5,169 nt of DNA from Streptomyces violaceus (GTDB lineage Bacteria > Actinomycetota > Actinomycetes > Streptomycetales > Streptomycetaceae), in contig KL569117.1 in assembly GCA_000715635.1 (NCBI GenBank), forward strand, positions 16,485 to 21,653. The letters run 5' to 3'. Below the pieces are notes generated by a model that saw only the letters and a program-made list of their open reading frames with translations, did not search any database and was not told the DNA's origin. Both the position numbers and the translations under genes were made by a program. Of the stretch, positions 4,823 through 5,169 are shown in pieces; positions within the stretch are counted from its first letter, which is position 1; every line of letters starts with the position of its first letter.

Positions 4823-5169
4823 ATGGCCAAGTACCTGCTGCTGAAGCACTACCGTGGCGCCCCGGCTCCGGTCAACGACGCGCCCATGGACCAGTGGAGC
4901 CCGGAGGAGATCTCGGCACATCTGCAGTACATGAACGACTTCGCGGCCCGGCTGGAGAAGACCGGCGAGTTCGTCAGCAGCCAGGCGCTCGCCCCCGAGG
5001 GAGCGTGGGTCCGCTACGACGGTGAGGGGCGCCCGCCGGTCACCGACGGGCCGTTCGCCGAGACCAAGGACCTCATCGCCGGCTGGATGATCATCGACGT
5101 CGACAGCTACGAGCGCGCCGTCGAGCTGGCCGGGGAGCTGTCCGCCGCCCCCGGCGCGGGCGGCAAGCC
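4823..5169 (+). CDS. YCII-related (DGPF) domain protein, 3' end outside the window
   Basis: The first 115 residues are visible before the window ends. The protein starts MAKYLLLKHYRG and carries PMDQWSPEEISAHLQYMNDF (21-40), FVSSQALAPEG (50-60), VRYDGEG (63-69) and the signature DGPFAETKDLIAGWMIIDVDSYERAVELA (75-103), which defines the DGPF group of the YCII-related, dimeric ferredoxin-like fold. Most of the domain is present; probably only a short tail is missing. Members are small cytoplasmic proteins of uncertain biochemical function, widely found beside ECF42 sigma-factor genes. ATG at 4823 is supported by a strong AGGAG at 4811-4815, seven bases upstream. A frame beginning GTG at 4777 overlaps this start but gives no family match. 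The gene has its own candidate promoter at 4744-4770 and looks independent of the transporter. Confidence 0.92.
   Translation, partial: MAKYLLLKHYRGAPAPVNDAPMDQWSPEEISAHLQYMNDFAARLEKTGEFVSSQALAPEGAWVRYDGEGRPPVTDGPFAETKDLIAGWMIIDVDSYERAVELAGELSAAPGAGGK

Noticed and set aside
3325..4830. 501-residue minus-strand open frame opposite the MFS gene
   Set aside because: Composition is R/G/D/E/Q-rich low-complexity sequence typical of the antisense frame of a high-GC gene, with no recognisable domain. The plus strand encodes a clear MFS protein with membrane helices and motifs.
4777..5025. 82-residue frame starting at GTG 4777, overlapping the DGPF gene
   Set aside because: It has no domain resemblance and no good ribosome binding site, and it is out of frame with the clear YCII/DGPF protein, which has a strong AGGAG.

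Overview
The window is high-GC DNA with strong G/C bias at third codon positions, GTG as well as ATG starts, short intergenic gaps and GGAG/GAGG-type ribosome binding sites. The protein families fit a streptomycete or close actinobacterial relative. The first ~32 bases also resemble a short GC-rich sequence that I recall as very common between Streptomyces genes. Species cannot be told from this alone.

Layout: (1) 1-57, the tail of an intergenic region with the Streptomyces-type repeat. (2) 58-2255, a two-gene plus-strand operon: an acyl-CoA dehydrogenase whose stop codon shares one base with the start of a zinc-dependent, probably NAD-linked alcohol dehydrogenase. (3) 2245-3315, a minus-strand GlxA-type regulator (DJ-1/PfpI-like domain plus AraC helix-turn-helix), which overlaps the dehydrogenase tail-to-tail by 11 bp. 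The overlap lies in a small 23-bp-period tandem repeat that places stop codons in all three frames of both strands. (4) 3316-3387, a 72-bp divergent control region with nested inverted repeats. (5) 3388-4692, a plus-strand 12-helix MFS transporter. (6) 4693-4822, a 130-bp gap with a hairpin, a candidate ECF42-type sigma-factor promoter and a second nested dyad. (7) 4823-5169+, the start of a YCII/DGPF-domain protein that runs off the right edge.

How the genes may work together: the dehydrogenase pair looks like a small catabolic module acting on an acyl-CoA and an alcohol or aldehyde, but its substrate cannot be read from sequence. The regulator and the divergent transporter look like a regulator-target pair. 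Whether the regulator also controls the convergent dehydrogenase operon is open. The DGPF gene appears to be a separate unit. Its family is known to sit beside ECF42 sigma-factor genes, and its upstream region has a good match to the ECF42 promoter motif as I remember it, so an ECF42 sigma gene is predicted just beyond the right edge. I see no RNA genes, CRISPR arrays, insertion sequences or phage genes. The gene content is otherwise ordinary chromosomal material, and the most interesting signals are in the junctions between genes.
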